20,156 nucleotides of DNA, taken from assembly GCA_964580455.1 (NCBI GenBank), contig CAZOKO010000045.1:1-20156 (forward strand). Reading direction: 5' to 3'. The notes under the pieces are model-generated. The model ran no database searches. It worked only from the letters and a program-made list of their open reading frames with translations, and had not been told where the DNA came from. Shown here one piece after another: positions 14,654 through 20,156 of the stretch. Origin of the DNA: CAZOKO01 sp964580455. GTDB lineage: Bacteria; Desulfobacterota; WTBG01. The position numbers and the translations under genes are program-made. The stretch's first letter is position 1, and each line of letters begins with the position of its first letter.

Positions 14654-16381
14654 CTATTTACTATGTTCCAGGGTGACTTTCCTGGTTTCACCAGAATCAA
14701 CTTCCACCTCTACATAAAAAATCAATTCACTCCCATCTCCGTCGGTTCCGCTTTTGGCTATCTGGCGGATGGTTCCACCTGAAACCTGATAACCATAATT
14801 GTTTTGCCCACTATCTTCTTCCTTTACATAAAGCACGTAAAACTTCAAAACTCCAGAAACGGCCGTTTCTAAATAATTTGTTACCTCCTGAACAACCAGG
14901 GTTGAAGTTCCATCATTAATCCCCTTAGTTGTTGTAATAAAGATATTGTTTACAGCATAAGATTGGTAATCCCAATTTTGATTATTGGTTGGATTATTAT
15001 CTCCAGGCGGAATTTCTTCTCCTTCTGGAGCAGTCTGATTCACCCGAACAATCTGATTGTTCTTTACCTCAATAATCCGATAACCCCAGAAATCATCACT
15101 GCTCATTCCGGCACTGCCAGCAGAAGTGGTGTGAACCCACCAGGTACTACTCTCTTCATCCCAGCCTATAAAATCACTGTGGACGTGCCCTAAAAAAATA
15201 TGACTAACTCCCCCTTCTCTTATTATTTTTACCATCTCTTCTCCACTTTCCTTATCATTCCACTCCTGATTGAAAAGCATATCTAGAAATTCTGTAGCTT
15301 CTGCATAGCCATCATTATCCTCATCTGCCAGATTGTTCTCCCCCCCTAATCTATGAATATCCCCCCTGGGATCATGGTGGCATAAAAGGATAGAAGTCCT
15401 TCCCTGTTGAAAAGCTTCTTCCAAATCCTTTTCCAACCATTCTACCTGTTCCTGGCCTAACGCACCTCCCCATTTCTGAACAATGAAATAAAAACCATCA
15501 CGCTGGGATACAGTTCCATTATAGGTATTTGCACAAACAAAGTGGTGCATATCCCCATAGTTAAAAGAATAATAGGGAGGTCCTATCACTTGTTTCCAGT
15601 ACTCCAAGCCGTCTCGCAACAATCCACCACCGCTCGCATAGCCATCATGATTTCCAGGAACCATAAAAATCGGAAGATAAAAACTGCTCAATATCTCCCA
15701 AGCCCAGGAATACTCCAGGTAATAAGGGCCACCAAAAACCAGATCCCCGCTGAAAAGAACAAACTCAGGATCAAAAAAAGAAATTTCTGCTAAAATCTGT
15801 CCTGTAATGTTCAAAGGATTAGCGTCATTATTTTCATCACCAGGGGGTACTAAGTAACCTCGAGGGTCACCCACATGAAGGTCAGTTAAATGGACAAAAC
15901 GATAGCTACCCTTCGGTTCGGTTATAACCCTCACTGCATTGGGCTGAACATCAGACAGGCCTGAGCTTTCACTTGTAATCGAGAGATCAAAAATCTCTCG
16001 TGGCACCTGAGAAGGAACGATCCCTGTCACAGCATAACTGCCGGATAAAACATCGTAATCACATTCTACATCGCTCAAGTTATAGGCCTGGCTTACTCTA
16101 TCGTGGGTAGATATTTTCACAACCCAGTCCTTTGTTTTTCCTCCATCATCCAAGCTAACCGTAGAAGTCAAGCTTTCGCCGGCCACTACTACAGCAGGTG
16201 AGCCCAGGACGGGATATATGATATATTTTATCTTTTCTATTAAAGGTAAAATATATGGAGGAAGTTCATCAGAATAATCAGGATCGGGAAGTGGAGAAAG
16301 GTTAATTCCTTCTGCAGCCCTTGCTCCAGAAAAAAGAAAAAATATGGGCAAGAGGAATGTTACCACCTTTATTGCAATCAT
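14654..16381 (-). CDS. Exported calcineurin-like metallophosphoesterase with EF-hand-like loop
   Basis: Secreted phosphohydrolase of 575 residues from the chosen ATG. The signal peptide is MIAIKVVTFLLPIFFLFSGA, with a likely cut in ARA-AEG. An Ig-like N-domain (about 60-157) resembles those of purple-acid-phosphatase relatives. The catalytic domain has the five dinuclear-metal motifs in order: D167-x-H169, G-D213, GNHD (243-246), HH (335-336) and GHVH (398-401). Between the fourth and fifth lies a 12-residue loop with D353, D355, D357, G358 and E364, a textbook EF-hand calcium loop. A beta-rich C-terminal domain (about 465-575) follows a linker. An in-frame ATG at 16426 overlaps the end of topA; ATG 16381 was preferred because AAAGGTGG is upstream and the signal peptide is cleaner. 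It probably follows dprA and topA in one transcript. Substrate could be a phosphomonoester, phosphodiester or nucleotide; not determinable. Confidence 0.85.
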   Translation of the reverse strand: MIAIKVVTFLLPIFFLFSGARAAEGINLSPLPDPDYSDELPPYILPLIEKIKYIIYPVLGSPAVVVAGESLTSTVSLDDGGKTKDWVVKISTHDRVSQAYNLSDVECDYDVLSGSYAVTGIVPSQVPREIFDLSITSESSGLSDVQPNAVRVITEPKGSYRFVHLTDLHVGDPRGYLVPPGDENNDANPLNITGQILAEISFFDPEFVLFSGDLVFGGPYYLEYSWAWEILSSFYLPIFMVPGNHDGYASGGGLLRDGLEYWKQVIGPPYYSFNYGDMHHFVCANTYNGTVSQRDGFYFIVQKWGGALGQEQVEWLEKDLEEAFQQGRTSILLCHHDPRGDIHRLGGENNLADEDNDGYAEATEFLDMLFNQEWNDKESGEEMVKIIREGGVSHIFLGHVHSDFIGWDEESSTWWVHTTSAGSAGMSSDDFWGYRIIEVKNNQIVRVNQTAPEGEEIPPGDNNPTNNQNWDYQSYAVNNIFITTTKGINDGTSTLVVQEVTNYLETAVSGVLKFYVLYVKEEDSGQNNYGYQVSGGTIRQIAKSGTDGDGSELIFYVEVEVDSGETRKVTLEHSK

Positions 16382-16418
16382 CCGTTGGTGGACCACCTTT
16401 AAACAGCAACAAGAGGTT

Positions 16419-18734
16419 TTACTCATTAGACAACGTCTTTTTATAATTACACTCTTTTTTAATACAACGTATGACTATTCCATAGCGTTTGCTCTCTTTC
16501 TCAACCAGGATCGGACTTCCACAATAGGGGCAAGGCTCCTCCACCGGTTTATCCCATGTTGCAAAATCACACTTGGGATAACTAGAACAGCCATAAAAGA
16601 GTTTGCCTCGACGAGTTCTCTTTTCAATTATCTCTCCCTCCTTGCACTCAGGGCATTTAATCCCCAGGCTTACAGGTTTGTTGAGAGATTGAACAGTTTT
16701 ACACTGGGGATAACCCGAACAAGCAAGAAACTTACCATAACGACCTGCTTTAATAAGCATGGGTTTGCCACATTTTTCACAAAATTCTTCAACGGCAGCA
16801 TTCTGGCTATCTCCTTCCTCTCCCTTATCATCCAATGGCCGAATATATCTGCAGTTGGGATAACCCTTACATCCATAAAACTTACCATAACGTCCAAGTT
16901 TTATAATAAGATGCTCACCACACCGAGGGCATATTTCCTCCGTCTCTTCGCTAATAATATCAGATTTTTTCAATTCATTGTCTTTTTGATCTATGAGATT
17001 GATAAAAGGTTTCCAAAAATTACGAACTATCGGTTTCCACGAAATCTCTCCCCGGGCAATTTCATCCAGCTCTTCTTCCATCTGAGCAGTAAATTGATAA
17101 TCAACATATTGTGGAAAATGGTTTACTAAAAGTTTACTAACCGTTAGTCCTAAATCCTCCGGGAAAAATCTTCGATCCGTCAACGTAGCATATTTCCTCG
17201 TCTGAAGAATATCAATAATGCTGGCGTAGGTTGAGGGGCGTCCAATGCCATATTCCTCCAGCGTCTTTACCAGAGTAGCTTCTGTATAGCGAGGAGGCGG
17301 CTGAGTAAAATGTTGTTCCGGCATAAGAGAAGCGAGAGTTAGAACCTGTCCTCTTTCCAGTTGAGGCAACATTCCCTTGTTTTCATCACCATTATCATCC
17401 TTCCCTTCAATATAGATCTTCATAAAACCAGGGAACTTTATGGTTGATCCTGTGGCTTTAAAAAGATACGAGTTTTTAGCCTCGATATCAACCGAAACTG
17501 AATCGAGCAAAGCCTGAGCCATTTGGCAGGCAAGTGTCCTTTTCCAGATGAGATCATAAAGTTTAAGCTGATCAGGAGTTAAATAAGATCGGATTTCTTT
17601 TGGTATTAAAGAAACATCTGTGGGGCGAATGGCTTCATGGGCCTCTTGAGCATTTTTAGATTTCTGCTTAAATTTTCGGGGGGTCCTCAGGCTAAAATCT
17701 TTTCCAAACAGCTCAATAACCTTTTTCCTAATACTAGAAAGCGCACTTTCTGCAAGATTAACGCTGTCTGTACGCATATAGGTAATCAACCCTGTCATAC
17801 TGTCTTCTATTGTGATACCTTCATACAGTTTCTGAGCAATGGACATAGTTTTCTTCGCCGAAAATCTCAACTTACGTGAAGCCTCCTGCTGAAGTGTACT
17901 GGTTGTAAAGGGAGGGGCAGGATTCCGTTTTATTTCCTTGCGGCGAATCTCTTTGACCTTATATTCTGCATCTTTTAACTTCTCGACAATCTCATCCGCA
18001 CCGACCTGATCCTTAATATAAAATTTATCCAATTTCCCACCATCAATCTCAGCAAGTTCTGCCGAAAAGAGGGTATCGGAAGAGCCCTCTTTAGAAGTAG
18101 AAAGGTTGGCTTTAATCGACCAGTACTCCTGAACTTTAAAAGCTTGAATCTCCTTTTCTCTTTCACAAATCAACCGCAGCGCAACCGATTGAACCCGCCC
18201 GGCAGACAGTCCTGGCCTTACCTTTTTCCAGAGAAAGGGGCTGAGATTAAACCCATAGAGGTAATCCAGCACCACTCTTGCTTGCTGTGCATCCACCAGC
18301 TGAGGAGAAAGATCCCTGGGATTTTCAAGTGCTTCTTCGATAGCCTCTTTTGTAATCTCGTGAAAAACAATTCTTCTTATCTTAAGATGCTTCCTCTTCT
18401 TAGTCTGGTGTAAGGCCTCATTATCGAGATTCAAAGCCACTGTTAAGTGCCAGGAAATTGCCTCTCCCTCACGATCCATATCTGTTGCCAGATAAATTTT
18501 TTCGCACTTACGCAAAGATTTCTCTATCTGCTTCAGATACTTTCCGCTGTGAGGAAGTATCTGATACAGTGGCTCAAAATCATTCTTGATATCGACCGAA
18601 CCGGGCTTACTGGGAAGTGCCCGGATATGCCCCAGACAGGCTATGACCTGGTATTGTTTGCCTAAAAACTGGCTCAAGGTTTTTGCCTTGGTAGGTGATT
18701 CCACTACAATAAGCGCTGGAGATGCCATACTCAT
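16419..18734 (-). CDS. topA: DNA topoisomerase I (type IA)
   Basis: Relaxes negative supercoils by cutting one strand through a tyrosyl-DNA link; cytoplasmic. At 771 residues it is near the E. coli enzyme in length. The TOPRIM domain has E12 (VVESPTKAKT) and the DMDRE acidic triad (D85, D87, E89 in ATDMDREGEAISWHL). The catalytic tyrosine is Y319 in GLITYMRTDSVNL, and EEYGIGRPSTYA (493-504) is also diagnostic. Four four-cysteine zinc ribbons close the protein: C602/605/622/628, C652/655/672/678, C694/697/716/722 and C735/738/757/762. The fourth is the most divergent. ATG at 18734 is preceded by AGAGGAG; an ATG two codons later is less well spaced. It begins 44 bases after dprA, a pairing common in bacteria, and its stop is overlapped by a possible early start of the phosphoesterase frame. 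Confidence 0.98.
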   Translation of the reverse strand: MSMASPALIVVESPTKAKTLSQFLGKQYQVIACLGHIRALPSKPGSVDIKNDFEPLYQILPHSGKYLKQIEKSLRKCEKIYLATDMDREGEAISWHLTVALNLDNEALHQTKKRKHLKIRRIVFHEITKEAIEEALENPRDLSPQLVDAQQARVVLDYLYGFNLSPFLWKKVRPGLSAGRVQSVALRLICEREKEIQAFKVQEYWSIKANLSTSKEGSSDTLFSAELAEIDGGKLDKFYIKDQVGADEIVEKLKDAEYKVKEIRRKEIKRNPAPPFTTSTLQQEASRKLRFSAKKTMSIAQKLYEGITIEDSMTGLITYMRTDSVNLAESALSSIRKKVIELFGKDFSLRTPRKFKQKSKNAQEAHEAIRPTDVSLIPKEIRSYLTPDQLKLYDLIWKRTLACQMAQALLDSVSVDIEAKNSYLFKATGSTIKFPGFMKIYIEGKDDNGDENKGMLPQLERGQVLTLASLMPEQHFTQPPPRYTEATLVKTLEEYGIGRPSTYASIIDILQTRKYATLTDRRFFPEDLGLTVSKLLVNHFPQYVDYQFTAQMEEELDEIARGEISWKPIVRNFWKPFINLIDQKDNELKKSDIISEETEEICPRCGEHLIIKLGRYGKFYGCKGYPNCRYIRPLDDKGEEGDSQNAAVEEFCEKCGKPMLIKAGRYGKFLACSGYPQCKTVQSLNKPVSLGIKCPECKEGEIIEKRTRRGKLFYGCSSYPKCDFATWDKPVEEPCPYCGSPILVEKESKRYGIVIRCIKKECNYKKTLSNE

Positions 18735-18778
18735 CTTTTCTCCTCTTTTAGTAATTCCTTTGATCTATTCGTACCCTT

Positions 18779-19885
18779 TTATCTTCTCACAAAAACTTTT
18801 CCCGGTAATTGTCTAATCAAACCCTGTAGTTCAAGCTCCAGGAGAGTAGTAGAAACCTGGCTACTGCTTAACCCTGTGCCAGCTATAATCTTATCAATCT
18901 GGAGTTGACCCTGTTCTAATAACTCAAGTATATTCCTGGCTTCTTCACTCACCAGTTCACCTTTGCCTTGCTGTGCATCAGGCAATCGAGAACAACCTCT
19001 TATCTGAGGAAGTAACTCATCAAAAATATCCTGCGTATCTTCAACTAACTTAGCTCCTTCCTTAATCAATTTATGTGTCCCTCTGCTCCTCAGAGAACCT
19101 ATACTTCCAGGCACTGCAAAGACATCCCTCCCTTGCTCTAAAGCTAATCTGGCAGTTATAAGGGAACCACTCCGATGGCTTGCCTCAACCACTACTACTC
19201 CTAAAGAAAAGCCACTGATAATACGATTGCGGACAGGGAAATGTGAGGAGGCAGGAGAAGTAGACATGCGAAACTCAGAAACTAATGCTCCACTTGAAAC
19301 AATCTCCTCTCTCAATTTTTTATTTTCTGCAGGATAATTAACATCTATACCACACCCCAGTACTGCAATAGTTCTCCCTTTTGCTAAGAGAGCACCTTTG
19401 TGAGCACTGGTATCAATCCCCCGAGCCATTCCACTCACCACAGTTACTCTCCCTAGAGCCAGATCATGACTAATCCTCTCGGTAACCAACTTTCCATAAT
19501 GACTGGCAAAGCGTGATCCAACTACCGCAACAGCTACCTTGTCCTCTTTCCTGAGTTCTCCTTTCACATATAGAAAGGGAGGAGGATCATAAATATTTAA
19601 AAGATTAGAAGAATAGTTATCATCCAGAAAAGTAACCAGCGTAACCTGGTGCTTACGCATAAGCGCTAGTTCATTTTCAACCCGGGCAGCCTGATTAAAT
19701 CCTTTTATCCCCTTAATAACCTTTGGCCTTAGACCTTCCACCCTTTCCAAATCCTTAATCGATGCCTGAAATACTCTGCCGGGACTGCCAAATTTCCTAA
19801 TCAGGGTGCGATAGCTTATTTTACCTAAACCATCGACAAAACTTAAGGCTACCCAATCATAAATCTTTCTACCCTCTTTATCCAT
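18779..19885 (-). CDS. dprA: DNA-processing protein DprA (natural transformation, RecA loader)
   Basis: Protects incoming single-stranded DNA and hands it to RecA during natural transformation; cytoplasmic. It is 368 residues, normal for long forms. An N-terminal SAM/HhH-like region (about 5-60) is followed by the Rossmann DNA-binding core. Family motifs are VVGSR (121-125), SGMARGID (151-158), AVLGCGIDVNYP, FPVRNRIISG (216-225), RSGSLITA (238-245) and AVPG (257-260). A C-terminal winged-helix (DprA_WH, about 310-368) contains GLSSSQVSTTLLELELQGLI. The ATG at 19885 is the only sensible start: an in-frame stop lies two codons upstream. No strong Shine-Dalgarno precedes it, so expression may be low. 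It leads the dprA–topA–phosphoesterase unit. DprA is widespread also in bacteria not known to be competent, so transformation is not proven. Confidence 0.96.
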   Translation of the reverse strand: MDKEGRKIYDWVALSFVDGLGKISYRTLIRKFGSPGRVFQASIKDLERVEGLRPKVIKGIKGFNQAARVENELALMRKHQVTLVTFLDDNYSSNLLNIYDPPPFLYVKGELRKEDKVAVAVVGSRFASHYGKLVTERISHDLALGRVTVVSGMARGIDTSAHKGALLAKGRTIAVLGCGIDVNYPAENKKLREEIVSSGALVSEFRMSTSPASSHFPVRNRIISGFSLGVVVVEASHRSGSLITARLALEQGRDVFAVPGSIGSLRSRGTHKLIKEGAKLVEDTQDIFDELLPQIRGCSRLPDAQQGKGELVSEEARNILELLEQGQLQIDKIIAGTGLSSSQVSTTLLELELQGLIRQLPGKVFVRR

Positions 19886-20156
19886 TGTTTATCTATGTCA
19901 GTTATATCGGCGCATCTTAAAATATCATAAATTCTGTGTTTTCTCTCTATCGGGTATCTATCTACATCAAAACGAACCTTCATTGTCAAGCATTTTAAAT
20001 AAAGTTTTTTCAGAAAAATCTTGACATTACTCAATTTTTTCATTAAATCACACATACACAGATAAATATTATTAAAAAATCGTAAATTTCTCTAATCAAA
20101 TTATTTATGGCTCTTTAAAGTTTTAAATGGGTAAGTAATGTTTATTGAATTTAGAA
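19886..20156. other. AT-rich gap upstream of dprA
   Basis: Apart from the possible promoter hexamers, nothing was recognised. The stretch is strongly AT-rich, with runs of T and A. A 68-codon open frame crossing into dprA has no family resemblance and is not accepted as a gene. Confidence 0.5.
19959..19989 (-). promoter_or_regulatory. Possible promoter for dprA–topA
   Basis: On the minus strand a perfect TTGACA (19989-19984) lies about 100 bases upstream of dprA. The -10 is weak: TGTAGA at 17 bases or TAGATA at 19 bases. A further TTGACA on the plus strand (20021-20026) with TAAATC 17 bases on could serve a gene beyond the window. The strong -35 and weak -10 make this tentative. Confidence 0.35.

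Noticed and set aside
16602..17000. Repeated GRYGKF.GC..YP.C segments that look like DNA repeats
   Set aside because: These are the repeated zinc ribbons of topoisomerase I, not a mobile or CRISPR repeat. Spacing and sequence vary as protein domains do.
16344..17129. 261-codon plus-strand frame opposite topA
   Set aside because: It is the antisense shadow of the zinc-ribbon coding part of topA. It has low-complexity F/I/T-rich composition, no ribosome-binding site and no recognisable domain.
19849..20055. 68-codon minus-strand frame crossing the dprA start
   Set aside because: Overlaps dprA in another frame, is rich in K, R and D, lacks family resemblance, and its upstream part is promoter-like AT-rich DNA.

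Overview
The window comes from a diderm bacterium. It carries a TolC-type outer-membrane channel, two RND pumps with lipoprotein adaptors, and Tat-type signal peptides. DNA is moderately AT-rich. The dprA–topA order occurs in many anaerobic and candidate-phylum bacteria, and the Isf-like flavoprotein and XRE-cupin regulator would suit an anaerobe. The sequence alone does not give a phylum.

Layout. From 1 to about 11.9 kb there are two efflux clusters facing each other. The plus-strand cluster is TolC-like channel, iron-sulfur flavoprotein, lipoprotein adaptor, RND permease; the last two overlap by ATGA. The minus-strand cluster is XRE-cupin regulator, lipoprotein adaptor, RND permease, read from a good sigma70-type promoter at 11869-11896. 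Only one TolC is present, so both pumps may share it. The permeases differ at a key proton-relay residue: N924 in the first and K924 in the second.

From 11.9 to 13.85 kb lies an accessory patch. It holds a collapsed IS110-family transposase gene (start and C-terminal motif kept, middle lost, frame shifted), then two tandem paralogous genes for Tat-exported, cysteine-conserved proteins of unknown function. These look richer in G+C than their neighbours. A perfect inverted repeat with T-runs on both sides closes the patch and probably acts as a two-way terminator.

From 13.9 to 20.16 kb everything is on the minus strand: a four-helix VanZ-like membrane protein, then, moving upstream, an exported calcineurin-like phosphoesterase, topA with four zinc ribbons, and dprA. 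The last three look like one transcription unit, dprA–topA–phosphoesterase.

The least described material is the paired Tat/Cys family and the internally deleted IS110 fossil beside the efflux promoter. No CRISPR array, rRNA or tRNA was seen.
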